A stretch of DNA of 61,892 nt from an uncultured Ruminobacter sp. (lineage in GTDB: Bacteria; Pseudomonadota; Gammaproteobacteria; Enterobacterales; Succinivibrionaceae), in the NCBI GenBank assembly GCA_902776415.1, contig CACYPY010000001.1, positions 1 to 61,892 on the forward strand, given 5' to 3'. The notes beneath the pieces were generated by a model. That model was not told the DNA's origin. It ran no database searches and worked only from the letters and a program-made list of their open reading frames with translations. Shown here in pieces: positions 47,373 through 57,050 of this stretch. The translations under genes were made by a program, and so were the position numbers. Positions within the stretch are counted from its first letter, which is position 1, and every line of letters starts with the position of its first letter.

Positions 47373-48527
47373 ATGACCAGATTATTTACCTCTGAATCGG
47401 TGTCGGAAGGACATCCCGACAAAATTGCGGATCAGATATCCGATGCCGTGCTTGACGAGATTTTCAAGAGCGACACCGAGGCCCACGTTGCGTGCGAAAC
47501 TTTTGTAAAAACCGGAATGGTACTGGTAGGCGGTGAAATCACCACCTCCACTTGGGTGGACATCGAAAGCCTGGTTCGCAAAATCGTCTGCGATATCGGC
47601 TACAACAGTTCCGAGGTAGGGTTCGACGGCAATTCCTGCGCCGTGCTGAACGCCATCGGCAAGCAGTCACCGGACATCAACCAGGGAGTGTCCCGGGCCG
47701 ATCCGAAGGAGCAGGGAGCCGGAGACCAGGGACTCATGTTCGGATATGCCTGCGACGAGACCGATGTTCTCATGCCGGCTCCCATAACCTATGCCCACCG
47801 GCTGGTAATGAGACAGGCAAAGCTCAGAAAGGAGGGAGCCGTCAAGTGGCTGCGTCCGGACGCCAAGAGCCAGGTTACCTTCGTCTACAACGATGACGGC
47901 TCGATTCAGGGAGTTGATACCGTGGTGCTGTCAACCCAGCATTCCGAAGAGGTGGCGAACAAGGAACTTCACGAATTCGTAATCGAGGAAATCATCAGGA
48001 AGACCATTCCTGCCAAGTGGATATCCCCAAAAACCAGATTCCTTATCAACCCTACCGGACGCTTCGTAATCGGCGGCCCCATGGGAGACTGCGGCCTTAC
48101 CGGACGCAAGATCATCGTGGATACCTACGGCGGTTACGCCAGACACGGCGGCGGAGCCTTCTCCGGAAAGGATCCTTCCAAGGTTGACAGAAGCGCCGCC
48201 TACGCCGCCCGCTATGTGGCCAAAAATATTGTGGCTGCCGGACTGGCCTCCAAATGCGAAATCCAGATCTCCTATGCCATCGGAGTGGCCAAACCGGTTT
48301 CTCTCAGTATCAACACCTTCGGCACAGGCACCATCCCGGAGGAGAAGCTTATCGCCCTGGTAAACAATAATTTTGATCTGAGACCCTACGGAATCATCGA
48401 GATGCTGAAGCTGAAACGTCCGCTCTACTTCAAAACCGCAGCCTACGGGCACTTCGGAAGGGAGGAATTCCCCTGGGAGCAGATCGACCGGGCAGAAATT
48501 CTGAGACACGAAGCCGGCAATCTCTGA
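47373..48527 (+). CDS. metK: S-adenosylmethionine synthase
   Basis: A 384-residue enzyme that makes SAM from methionine and ATP, the same length as in E. coli. The signatures are [21 protein letters not shown] at the N-terminus, [13 protein letters not shown] (ATP-binding) near 112-124, the flexible-loop region before it, and the phosphate-binding [19 protein letters not shown] near 260. AGGAG lies seven bases before the ATG. A bidirectional-looking terminator separates it from the convergent gene. Confidence 0.98.
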   Translation: MTRLFTSESVSEGHPDKIADQISDAVLDEIFKSDTEAHVACETFVKTGMVLVGGEITTSTWVDIESLVRKIVCDIGYNSSEVGFDGNSCAVLNAIGKQSPDINQGVSRADPKEQGAGDQGLMFGYACDETDVLMPAPITYAHRLVMRQAKLRKEGAVKWLRPDAKSQVTFVYNDDGSIQGVDTVVLSTQHSEEVANKELHEFVIEEIIRKTIPAKWISPKTRFLINPTGRFVIGGPMGDCGLTGRKIIVDTYGGYARHGGGAFSGKDPSKVDRSAAYAARYVAKNIVAAGLASKCEIQISYAIGVAKPVSLSINTFGTGTIPEEKLIALVNNNFDLRPYGIIEMLKLKRPLYFKTAAYGHFGREEFPWEQIDRAEILRHEAGNL

Positions 48528-48553
48528 AAGCCCGCCCAGGCATAAAACAGGAA

Positions 48554-48607
48554 CGGGCGGAAACGGAAGTTCATGTCAGAACATTCCGGTTCCGCCCGCC
48601 TTGTTTT
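48554..48607 (+). terminator. Terminator between metK and the convergent gene
   Basis: CGGGCGGAA pairs with TTCCGCCCG, extended by CGGAA/TTCCG, and is followed by TTGTTTT. The other strand is followed by CCTGTTTT, so it could serve both directions. Confidence 0.75.
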
Positions 48608-48621
48608 AGGAGCCCCCGGTT

Positions 48622-49473
48622 TTATCCTAGAACCACTTCCTGTCTCAGTACGCTTATGCAATCAAATCTGTTCCAGGTTTCGGTGCGCAGCAGTTCGGCA
48701 ATTTCACTGTGCGACATGCCGTGAGGATAGAGAACCACATAGCTGATATCCCCTTTCCGCACATATTCTTTTTCGCCAAAAGGAGTATATCTGGTGGCCC
48801 CGATACTGATGAGGGCATACTCCGGAAAGCCCGTAAGACCGAGATACTCGGAAATATTCTCCTGCGGGCCTTCATCCTTCTGATTGTTCATCCGATCCCG
48901 AATCCAGGAAAGGAGTTCCCCGTACATGTAGCTGTAACCGTTAACGGCGCTGTCCACCCCGTATTCGTAAAGAATACCGTCTCTTTTGAGAAACGAGGCG
49001 ATCCGGTATCCGGCAATATTCCCGGACGGCGAAAAGGAATCAATTCTGATCATGTTGGAGGAAAAACCCTTGGTGGCGGCCCCCCAGTTTTTCTTGGTGC
49101 TGATCTTCACCGCCCCGGGACGGCGGATGGAACAGTCGTTATAGGCCCCGAAATATTCCGGAAAAAGTTCCCTGACCCGCCGGTTTTCATCATATTCGAT
49201 GCGGGTAAGAACTCCGACCTCGGGCTCCGGCTGCAGGTTCGCATCCGGTTCCCCGGCCGGAATCCGTATCTCGGAGGAGGACAGCGGAAAGACCTTCAGA
49301 AAGGAATCCGCCATTTTTCCGGAAGGAAAAGGCAGATAAAACGGAAAAACCGCCTTGGGTGCCCGGACATCGGCCACCTTTACATCCTTAAAGCTTTCCA
49401 GTTCCCCGGCCTGTTCCAGATGTCCGGCGAAGTTTCCGGCAACTCCCAGCCCAATAACCTTTGTCAAATCCAT
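48622..49473 (-). CDS. DUF5718-like conserved protein
   Basis: A 283-residue soluble protein of unknown function. It opens VIGLGVAGNFAGHLEQAGE and has APKAVFPFYLPF, LQPEPEVGVLTRIEYDE, AYNDCSIRRPGAVKISTKKNWGAATKG, and NGYSYMYGELLSWIRDRMNNQKDEGP. I associate this pattern with the DUF5718 group from memory. The E-P-E segment and the following D-C/KKNWG part recall fumarylacetoacetate hydrolase folds, but I cannot show relation. AGGAGCGG precedes the ATG. It is convergent with metK and divergent from queF. Confidence 0.6.
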   Translation of the reverse strand: MDLTKVIGLGVAGNFAGHLEQAGELESFKDVKVADVRAPKAVFPFYLPFPSGKMADSFLKVFPLSSSEIRIPAGEPDANLQPEPEVGVLTRIEYDENRRVRELFPEYFGAYNDCSIRRPGAVKISTKKNWGAATKGFSSNMIRIDSFSPSGNIAGYRIASFLKRDGILYEYGVDSAVNGYSYMYGELLSWIRDRMNNQKDEGPQENISEYLGLTGFPEYALISIGATRYTPFGEKEYVRKGDISYVVLYPHGMSHSEIAELLRTETWNRFDCISVLRQEVVLG

Positions 49474-49727
49474 AAACCGCTCCTGAAATTCTCGTATACA
49501 TATTCCGATGTCACTATTCTACCCCGAAAACCATGCTTTCGGGACAGCGTTCCGGAACATCCCCGGGTTCGGAACGGTTTCGTGCGGCCCCGGAAAAGCC
49601 TGTCTCCGATCCCCTCACCGGAAACAGCAGCACATTTTGAAAGACGCTTCCCGCCACCCGATCATTTTTCTGAAAAAATCCTGTTAGAATACATGTAATC
49701 AAGCGCAACATGGATGTTTTTTTTGTT

Positions 49728-50657
49728 ATGAATGCCTCCTCGAATCTTCCCGCAAACCTGCCTCTCGGACAGCAGATCCGTCCTGACAATTCCCGGATCC
49801 CGGTGCTCAGGGACGGTGAAAAACACTATCGGTGCCTGGATCCGGAAAACCCGGCGGACTTTCCGTACAATCCGGGACTGCTCTGCCCCGTTTCCCGGGC
49901 CCTTAACAGAGATACTCTTGATATCAGAATTCCATTTGCCGGTTACGATCTCTGGCATTTTTACGAGCTCTCGTACCTGGATCCCCTGGGACTGCCTCAG
50001 GTGTTTACCGGAGAATTCATCATCCCCCAGGACTCACCATACCTTATAGAATCAAAATCACTGAAACTCTACCTTAACAGCTTCAACATGACCGTAATCA
50101 AAAGCGCGGCGGATTTTCAGGAAATAATCCGCCGGGATCTCTCAAGGGCGGCCGGCAGGGAAGTACGTGTCCGAATTTTTCCGCTGACCGCAGATCCGAC
50201 ACCGGAACTGGTCGTGCAGTATCCCTCGGGCATTATTCTGGAAGACGAAATCAAATCCCGGAGCGAGGAACCGGCACCCATAGACTGCTACGAGGTTAAT
50301 GCGGATCTTCTTAAGCAGGATGCCGGCGGAGAGACTGTTACGGAAACCCTGATAACCCATCTCCTGCGCTCGAACTGTCTCGTGACCGGACAGCCGGACT
50401 GGGGCACTCTGGTTATTTCCTACACCGGAAGACGTCTTGATCACGAAACGCTTTTAAGATACGTAATATCCTACAGAAATCACCGGGAGTTTCACGAACA
50501 CTGCGCGGAACGCATTTTCACAGATCTGGAAAATCATGCCAAGCTTGAATTTCTGGACGTTCGGGCCTGCTATACCAGGAGGGGCGGCATTGACATCAAC
50601 CCCCGGAGATGCTCGAGAGAGATAGCTCCCGACAGTATCAGACTGGAAAGACAGTAG
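49728..50657 (+). CDS. queF: NADPH-dependent 7-cyano-7-deazaguanine reductase QueF
   Basis: A 309-residue long-type QueF that reduces preQ0 to preQ1 for queuosine synthesis. The motifs are LIESKSLKLYLNSFN in the N-terminal half, SNCLVTGQPDWGTL with the Cys that attacks the nitrile, NHREFHEHCAERIF, and CYTRRGGIDINP. Compared with E. coli (282) there is an insertion of roughly 25 residues near the N-terminus (about 20-45, including RIPVLRDGEKHYR). The start MNASSNLPANLPLGQQ is preferred because the distance to the LG matches E. coli; an ATG 18 bases upstream is possible. Neither has a clear ribosome-binding site. Confidence 0.94.
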   Translation: MNASSNLPANLPLGQQIRPDNSRIPVLRDGEKHYRCLDPENPADFPYNPGLLCPVSRALNRDTLDIRIPFAGYDLWHFYELSYLDPLGLPQVFTGEFIIPQDSPYLIESKSLKLYLNSFNMTVIKSAADFQEIIRRDLSRAAGREVRVRIFPLTADPTPELVVQYPSGIILEDEIKSRSEEPAPIDCYEVNADLLKQDAGGETVTETLITHLLRSNCLVTGQPDWGTLVISYTGRRLDHETLLRYVISYRNHREFHEHCAERIFTDLENHAKLEFLDVRACYTRRGGIDINPRRCSREIAPDSIRLERQ

Positions 50658-50692
50658 ACGCGATTCCGATGCCGATTTAAGGAGAAAACGCC

Positions 50693-52918
50693 ATGCTTCT
50701 CGACAGTTTTCTTTTGGCCGTGCTGATTCCGGCCTATCCCCTGCCTCCATCACAGGAGATTCCGGATCCCGTGCGCATCAGCGCCATGCAGGAATTTACG
50801 AATCCCTACAAATGCTCCAGAAACATCACTGGCTACATGAACGGTCTCGGTGCCAGGGATATTTTCAGAAAACCCGACAGCGAAATTGAAACCGATCTGC
50901 ACCATGTATATTCAGACCTCTGGATTCTGAGCATGAACGTCGGTTATTCCTGTCATATCGCTCAGGATCCTCCCGGAAACGACAAAAGCAGCAACAAATC
51001 GGAAATTCTGAAAACTCACATCGGCGACACCTCCTCAGGATATCTGATGAGCTACTACAGCTATAACAGCCTGAGAGCCCAGATAAGCCAGGAACCTGTA
51101 TCCCGGGAAAGCATCCGGAAGCTCCCGGAATATACTGAACTTTCCAAATCCGGTATCCAGAATTCCGAGGAAAAACTCGCCTTCAATCTTCTGGATCTGA
51201 CTCTCATGCTTCAGGAAAACAGCATTCTGGATGCGGAAAAGCTCCTGAAATCCGTACTCCAGAAATCCTCTGAAAGCAGCATATCCCCGCATATACGGGC
51301 GGCAGCACTGCTTCAGGCCTACTACCTTTATGACTATGCCGGAGAAAACGAACGGGCTCTCGGATACCTGGAGGATGCGGTGAGTGTTCTGGACTCCCCT
51401 TTCTATACCTACACCAGGGCACTCATCTCACACAAGGCAGCCAGAGCGTTCGAGGAGGAGCATAATTATAAGAAAGCCATGTACTATGCGGAAATATATC
51501 TCCACACCATGGGCAGCATTCCCTCTCAGTCCCGGAACTATCTTCAGGCGCTTATCGAATTCAGCGACTATTGTCTCCTGGAGGGCAAAACGGATACCGC
51601 CTTCATGGTACTGCGCCGGGCAGAGGGACTGGCGCAGTCAGCATCCTCCGACAGGCACACTGCGGCCATTGCCTATATGAAGCTCGGCAGCGTCTATGCC
51701 ATTAATGAGCGCTTCGGAGATGCCAGGATTTATACAGAAAAAGGCTGCAGCATCCTCAGAACCGAAAAGGAAGATCCGCCAAAGGAGCTCACTGACTGCG
51801 AAATCGGACTCCTGGACATCTACATAAGGGGACATAACGGCGAAGCAGCCCAAAATCTCGCCAAAAAACTGAAAGTCCGCATCCCTGACATGACAGAATC
51901 CCAGAAAAATCTTTACTACCGAAAAGCCGCCGCCATCGAAGCCGGACACCGCAATTACCGTGATGCCTACGAGATTCTCCGTCATGTGGTTATTGCCGGG
52001 GAAAACCGGGAAAACGTCCCGGCCGCCGGCAAAAAGCAACTCAAGGATTCCCTGGACAGCTCCCCGAGCTCCGGAAACCGGGATATCGGAAACGTGGTGT
52101 CATATCTGAATGAAAGCTATCTGTTCTACCCTGCGGCCATTTCCTTCCTGATTTTTCTGATGCTGTGTCTGGTGCTCATCATTGTCAGCAACCGCTACCT
52201 GAGTCTCAAAAAGAAAATTGCCCGCCTGAATATAGACCAGGACACTTCAAACGCCGCCCCTGATAAAAGAGCCTTTCTCTCGTATATCACGGAACTGCGC
52301 ATGGATTATATTCCGCAGCAAAACTACACCAGGAAGAATCCCCGGCCGCTGGTACTGGATGAAAAGCTGATAATCTGCTTCTCGGTACCCGGATTTGCCG
52401 GTCTTTCCGTAAGCCGCGGCAGCAAATACGCCTCTCAGATAATGCAGATATTCTTTCAGGCCATGAAGCTCAGATTTCCGGCAGATCTCCTCTTCCAGCT
52501 TTCTGACACGGAATTTATCACCGTTCAGAAAATTAATTCCGAAAAGGTCATCTCGGAAACCATGGAACATTTTTTCCACCTTCTTGAAGAGGTTCTGGAC
52601 GAAATCCGGATGGAATTCTCGGTAACTGCCGGGATTATCAACTACCCGCTCCTCATGAACGATCCCTATCGCCTCCCTTCCGAAAAAATTCTGGAGGTGA
52701 TCCTCACGGCGCTGTCAGGAGCTCAGGAAATTAGAAAGGCTACCGGTAACAACGCATGGGTGAAGATCAGACCTAAATCCGCCACCATAAGCGACTTTGA
52801 AGGCGATGCCCGCCAGAAAACCATTGACGGTATTATCAAAAAGGAAATTCACGTCATTAATTCAGAGCCGGGCTTTATCATTGACTGGAGAAGGCTTGAC
52901 GAAGAAAACAAATACTGA
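50693..52918 (+). CDS. TPR-transmembrane-degenerate GGDEF signalling protein
   Basis: A 741-residue protein with no exact match I can name. A hydrophobic N-terminal segment (DSFLLAVLIPAYPLPP) may be a signal sequence. Residues about 160-460 are helical hairpins with TPR-like spacing (AAALLQAYYLYDYAGENERALGYLEDAV; AYMKLGSVYAINERFGDARIYTEKG). A strong membrane helix lies at about 478-501. The cytoplasmic part has the length of a GGDEF domain, but the signature is QLSDTEF and the substrate-binding D-x-F-K-x-x-N-D segment is absent. It probably relays a signal rather than making c-di-GMP. AAGGAG lies eight bases before the ATG. It follows queF by 35 bases. Confidence 0.7.
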   Translation: MLLDSFLLAVLIPAYPLPPSQEIPDPVRISAMQEFTNPYKCSRNITGYMNGLGARDIFRKPDSEIETDLHHVYSDLWILSMNVGYSCHIAQDPPGNDKSSNKSEILKTHIGDTSSGYLMSYYSYNSLRAQISQEPVSRESIRKLPEYTELSKSGIQNSEEKLAFNLLDLTLMLQENSILDAEKLLKSVLQKSSESSISPHIRAAALLQAYYLYDYAGENERALGYLEDAVSVLDSPFYTYTRALISHKAARAFEEEHNYKKAMYYAEIYLHTMGSIPSQSRNYLQALIEFSDYCLLEGKTDTAFMVLRRAEGLAQSASSDRHTAAIAYMKLGSVYAINERFGDARIYTEKGCSILRTEKEDPPKELTDCEIGLLDIYIRGHNGEAAQNLAKKLKVRIPDMTESQKNLYYRKAAAIEAGHRNYRDAYEILRHVVIAGENRENVPAAGKKQLKDSLDSSPSSGNRDIGNVVSYLNESYLFYPAAISFLIFLMLCLVLIIVSNRYLSLKKKIARLNIDQDTSNAAPDKRAFLSYITELRMDYIPQQNYTRKNPRPLVLDEKLIICFSVPGFAGLSVSRGSKYASQIMQIFFQAMKLRFPADLLFQLSDTEFITVQKINSEKVISETMEHFFHLLEEVLDEIRMEFSVTAGIINYPLLMNDPYRLPSEKILEVILTALSGAQEIRKATGNNAWVKIRPKSATISDFEGDARQKTIDGIIKKEIHVINSEPGFIIDWRRLDEENKY

Positions 52919-53036
52919 TTTCGAAAATATCCGCACCTCACCATAATCGTCAGGCACAAGGCATCTGCAAAACAACAGGACTGAAAAACAAGGAGGAAAA
53001 CAAAAGAAACAGGGAATAAAGAGAAGAAATCCGGAG

Positions 53037-53120
53037 TGGTACGGGAAAAGAGACTTGAACTCTTACGCCTAGGGCGCCAGAACCTAAATCTGGTGCGTCT
53101 ACCAATTCCGCCATTCCCGC
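53037..53120 (-). tRNA. tRNA-Leu (anticodon TAG)
   Basis: An 84-base class II tRNA with long variable arm, anticodon loop TTTAGGT and encoded CCA. The first acceptor pair is G1-U72 instead of the usual G-C. Last in the four-tRNA transcript. Confidence 0.93.
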
Positions 53121-53124
53121 AGAA

Positions 53125-53201
53125 TGGGGTGGCTAGGGGGAATCGAACCCACGACAACTGGAATCACAATCCAGGGCTCTACCAACTGAGCTATAGCCAC
53201 C
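53125..53201 (-). tRNA. tRNA-His (anticodon GTG)
   Basis: A 77-base cloverleaf including the encoded extra G at position -1 opposite C73, anticodon loop TTGTGAT and encoded CCA. Confidence 0.95.
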
Positions 53202-53231
53202 ACTGAACGAAAGCAAGATAACCACTTTGAA

Positions 53232-53308
<77 letters not shown>

Positions 53309-53319
53309 CCTTCAAGGGA

Positions 53320-53397
53320 TGGTCGGTGATGCAGGATTCGAACCTACGACCCTCTGTACCCAAAACAGATGCGCTAGCCGGACTGCGCTAATCACCG
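53320..53397 (-). tRNA. tRNA-Pro (anticodon TGG)
   Basis: A 78-base cloverleaf with acceptor CGGTGAT/ATCACCG, anticodon loop TTTGGGT and encoded CCA. First in the Pro-Arg-His-Leu transcript. Confidence 0.93.
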
Positions 53398-53422
53398 CGG
53401 AATCATCGCTTAACGGGGGTGA

Positions 53423-53451
53423 ATGATACAGGGTTAGCGTTATGCCGTCAA
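53423..53451 (-). promoter_or_regulatory. Promoter of the Pro-Arg-His-Leu tRNA operon
   Basis: On the minus strand TTGACG and TATCAT are separated by exactly 17 bases, about 25 bases before the tRNA-Pro 5' end. A/T tracts lie upstream. Confidence 0.8.
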
Positions 53452-53637
53452 TAAGTTTTTTGATTTTTTACACATTTGCTGATTTTTTAACCGGAAATCC
53501 CCCTTAAAACACTGCATTTTGTACAATTATCGAACAATATGCCATAACCAGGCGCTTTCCGTTCAATATTATCCGGCTCCTGAGGCGGCAATCAGCCGTT
53601 TGAGATAACACAAAAACAGTGCCGCTCGCGATAAAAA

Positions 53638-55071
53638 TCACTCCTCGAACAGGTCCCCGAGCAGGATTACATTGGAAAACACATTGCTGTATTCATTTTT
53701 CTTAAGGCCGAAAGTGGTTACCAGGGTATTTCTGATAACCGTTTTCGGAGACACATATTTCTGAAGCAGAGATTCTCTGCTAAGAAGTGTCCTGTAGTAT
53801 TCATTGTTTACATCATACTCACCGCTGTAAAACTTCAGTTCGCACATATTGATCACGTTGTCATTTCTGATTATGAGGAGATCAATCTGTGCCCCCTTCT
53901 CGTCATCAGGCCTTTTGGACCACGCCGAGGCTCGGGTAATCACCCCTGAAATACCCAGAGATTTTTTAAGCTGTTCAACATGATTGAAGCAGACATTTTC
54001 AAATGCCAGTCCGCGCCATGCAGATAATGACCGGGCAGTGGAATTCTGCTGCCAGAATAGCTCATTACCGGACTCATGTTACTTCAGAAAACGAAGATAA
54101 AAAATACAAAACGGATCTGTCAGCTTGTAATGAGGCTCGCGCCTGCTGAATCCGAACGGGACATACTTAACCGCAAAATCGCTTGCAACAAGAGCCTTCA
54201 GGCCTTTTGAGATTCCTGCTCCTTCCGAAAGATGCAGCTTTTCGATAATCTCCTTTCTGGTATATCCGGCATTGTTTTTGCTCAGCAGATTTACGATAGA
54301 TTTTTCACATTCCGGATTTGCAAATACCGACGCAAAAAGTCTGTCATATTCATCCTTTAATTTTGCATTTTTGGCAAAGACGATGTTATCGATATTCTGA
54401 GCCAGGCTGAACTCCCCGTCTACATACCTCATATAGTAGGGAATGCCTCCAAAAACCATGTAGCTCTGCACAATATCGTATCTGGAAAGCCTGACATTGT
54501 TTGATTTGTAAAACTCCTCGCATTCAGCCAGGGTAAAAGGGGCCAGCTTTATTTCACAGGTAACACGGTCGTAAAGACCGCCATGATCATTGATAAGATT
54601 ATCCAAAATCCAGGAGTTTGCGCTCCCGCAAACCACCAGCATGAAATTTTTACGATGACAGGCCCAGGTATTCCAGAACCCTTCAAAAGCCTGGACAAAT
54701 GATGAACGCGGAGTATCCAGCCATGGCATCTCGTCAATGAAGACCAGTTGTCTTGAACCGTCATCAATTTTCTGAAGATGCTTTTCAAGGAGAAAGAAGG
54801 CATCAAACCAGGACTTTGGTTTTGCCCCTTCTGTCATCCCGTGCAGAAGCAGGGACTTGTAAAAGTGCTCCAGCTGCTTTTTTAACTGACCTTTTGCGTC
54901 GCTGACATCAGGAGCAAGCCCGGCATGTCTGAAAGTAATCCGTCCCGCAAAGGTTTCATCCACCAGAAAGGTTTTTCCGACTCGACGCCGTCCGTAAATT
55001 GCCACAAATTCCGCACAGCTTCTGTCATACAGCTTGTTTAATTCCCGGATCTCTTTTCTGCGCCCGATCAT
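53638..55071 (-). pseudogene. AAA ATPase with nuclease-like C-terminal domain, interrupted by an in-frame stop
   Basis: The first 330 codons give an ATPase of the archaeal-type/DUF234 group: MIGRRKEIRELNKLY, Walker A GRRRVGKT, Walker B LVFIDEMPWL, SANSWILDNL as sensor region, and a winged-helix part (YTRKEIIEKLHLSEGAGISKGL). A single TAA at 54079-54081 ends the frame after FYLRFLK. The same frame continues without another stop: about 45 codons including SAWRGLAFENVCFNHVEQL, then RPDDEKGAQIDLLIIRNDNVINMCELKFY, the D-x(n)-E-x-K core of a PD-(D/E)xK fold, to the end at 53638. Without the TAA it would be 477 residues, normal for the family. The ATG at 55071 has GGAGAG six bases upstream. It is called a pseudogene unless the stop is read through. 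Confidence 0.8.
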
Positions 55072-55098
55072 AACAGCTCTCCGAAATGCACATATTTT

Positions 55099-55130
55099 GA
55101 GGTAAAATACCATTTTCAGTATTTCACCTC
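55099..55130. promoter_or_regulatory. Inverted repeat 1, possible operator
   Basis: GAGGTAAAATAC and GTATTTCACCTC are near-perfect inverted copies (11 of 12) separated by eight bases. It lies 28 bases upstream of the ATPase start codon. Confidence 0.55.
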
Positions 55131-55255
55131 ACTTTTAGAATCATAGCTTACGAAAGTAACAGTCGTCAATGAACCCCCGTCAGATTTCAAATCTGGCTGT
55201 TCCGTCGTTCTCTCATTTTTCCCCGTCAAGTCCTCCAAAAAAACGTGTTTATTAT

Positions 55256-55286
55256 GAGGTGAATACTGTTTTTATCATTTCATCTC
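55256..55286. promoter_or_regulatory. Inverted repeat 2, possible operator
   Basis: GAGGTGAA and TTCATCTC are inverted copies with one mismatch around a 15-base centre. GAGGTGAATACTG here resembles GAGGTGAAATACTG on the minus strand of repeat 1. It lies upstream of the TauE-type gene. Confidence 0.45.
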
Positions 55287-55332
55287 ATATTAAAAATCAT
55301 AATCCTGCTGATACCGGAGGTGTTAACAGCTC

Positions 55333-56334
55333 ATGATGGCTTCATTATTCAAAAACAGCGGAATAACCTCCCGGATCATCCTTAACAAAATTCCGGAATC
55401 CCGTCTGATGCTATACAATATCTGTCAAAACCGTTCTTCTGAATTATTGGAAACCCAGCCCCTTAACATCAATATGGATTCAATTGCATCTCTGGCACCG
55501 GTAGTTGCCATCCTATGCTGTTCCGGAATTGCCGCGGGTTTTCTCGCCGGACTTCTCGGAGTCGGCGGCGGAATTATCTTTGTTCCGGTATACTACTTTA
55601 TTTTCACCGACTGGTTTGCCATGGCTCCGGATGAAGCCATTGTTCTGGCCACCTGCACCTCTCTGGCCACCATGATCCCCACCACCATGGCCAGCAGTCT
55701 TTCCCACATCAGACATGACAATTATCTCCGGGAACTCCTTTTCAGATGGCTTCCCTGGCTTTGTGGCGGGGTGGCTGCGGGAACCGCGCTTTCACATTTT
55801 TTCGGAGGAGGCTGGCTCTCCACCCTGTTCGGTTGCATTCTTCTCTTCGCAGCCTGTAACCTGATATTTTTTTCAAAGGCCCGGGGAATTTTTACCGAAC
55901 TTCCCTCAAAAGGGTTTCAGGCCTTTATTGCACTGGGGATATCCTGTCTTTCCGTAATGCTGGGAATAGGCGGCGGGACTCTTACTGTTCCGTTCCTTTC
56001 CCTGTTCCGGGATATGGACACAAAAAAAATTGTCGGTACCGCTTCGGTTATCGGGCTGATTGTCTGTCTCCCCGGGGCCGTTATCACGATAATAATGGAT
56101 GTCATTGATGTCCTGAAACTTCCGGAAAACGTTTATACTTCATTTAACAATGCTCCGGCACTGACCTTCGGCCATATCTGCTTTCCGGCAGTTTTATGCG
56201 TAGCTCCCTTCGCCATGCTTTTTGCTCCGCTGGGGGTACGGCTTAACCGGAAACTGCCGCCTCACATCATCAAAATCATTTTCGGGATTATGGTGGTATT
56301 TACCAGCATCAAAATGCTGATGTCCGGCGGCTGA
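55333..56334 (+). CDS. TauE/SafE-family membrane transporter
   Basis: A 333-residue inner-membrane protein with about eight helices in two related halves. Each half has the family's Gly-rich repeat: GLLGVGGGIIFVPVYYF near 73-90 and VMLGIGGGTLTVPFLSLF near 211-228. Members export sulfite, sulfoacetate or related anions, or have unknown substrates. The start at 55333 is used because GGAGGTG lies about 11 bases upstream, but the family fold begins near MDSIASLAP at 55474, so the first 47 residues may be untranslated. It diverges from the broken ATPase gene. Confidence 0.82.
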   Translation: MMASLFKNSGITSRIILNKIPESRLMLYNICQNRSSELLETQPLNINMDSIASLAPVVAILCCSGIAAGFLAGLLGVGGGIIFVPVYYFIFTDWFAMAPDEAIVLATCTSLATMIPTTMASSLSHIRHDNYLRELLFRWLPWLCGGVAAGTALSHFFGGGWLSTLFGCILLFAACNLIFFSKARGIFTELPSKGFQAFIALGISCLSVMLGIGGGTLTVPFLSLFRDMDTKKIVGTASVIGLIVCLPGAVITIIMDVIDVLKLPENVYTSFNNAPALTFGHICFPAVLCVAPFAMLFAPLGVRLNRKLPPHIIKIIFGIMVVFTSIKMLMSGG

Positions 56335-56426
56335 AAATGTGATGTCTGATAAAACCCAATTCCGGGAACAGCCGGAAAGAGCAAGGATACAAGAGAAAAA
56401 ATGGGAAAGAGAAACAGGGAATGAGG

Positions 56427-57050
56427 TTAATTGCCTTTCTCTGATTCCAAAAGCTGATAAACCCTGCCGTAAACACCGGCACCGAAATCCGCGTTCTCGG
56501 GTTTCCCGGTGGCACGATGCACCATAAAAATCACCGGAAATTCCACCTCAAAAATCCGATCTCCGTAATTTTCTTCCGCTGTCAGAGCCGCAATTCCCCG
56601 AAGATACCGGATCTCTTTAAGAGTCCGGCGATCCGCATCCGGGAAAGCCGCGGGAGACAATCTTCCGGAGAGCAGCCCTTCGTATTTGTGAAGTCTTTTC
56701 CCTCCGAAACGCGCCAGGAGGGCATTATGAAGCCCCGAGGCATTTCCCAAAAGCCGGAGTCTGGCCTCGCAGGTTACAAAGGAACCGGATTCCGAAATCT
56801 TCCGGAATCCCGAAAACTCCGCCTGAGGAAGATCCTGACGCGACAAAAGCTCGTAGCTGAAACTGTATTTCAGGAATTTTTCCACCTGAGCCCCCTGACA
56901 GAGATCCGCGGTATCAGAAACACACCCGATGAGACAGATTCCGGCCAAAACAGGAAAAACATTCCAAAAAGCCCGCAAAGCGGGGAGCGGATTCAGTCTC
57001 CGTCTCCTGACAGCAATCATCCCTGATTTTCTCCGTACATTCCCGTACAT
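56427..57050 (-). CDS. Putative lipoprotein of unknown function
   Basis: A 207-residue protein with a basic N-terminus ([14 protein letters not shown]), a hydrophobic stretch and the lipobox LIGC, so it should be lipidated at the Cys near residue 43. The mature part is about 165 residues, rich in Arg, Leu and Phe, with no motif I recognise. GGAGG lies seven bases before the ATG at 57050. That region contains a tandem 10-base repeat producing two in-frame-unrelated ATGs. It converges on the TauE-type gene. Confidence 0.6.
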   Translation of the reverse strand: MYGNVRRKSGMIAVRRRRLNPLPALRAFWNVFPVLAGICLIGCVSDTADLCQGAQVEKFLKYSFSYELLSRQDLPQAEFSGFRKISESGSFVTCEARLRLLGNASGLHNALLARFGGKRLHKYEGLLSGRLSPAAFPDADRRTLKEIRYLRGIAALTAEENYGDRIFEVEFPVIFMVHRATGKPENADFGAGVYGRVYQLLESEKGN

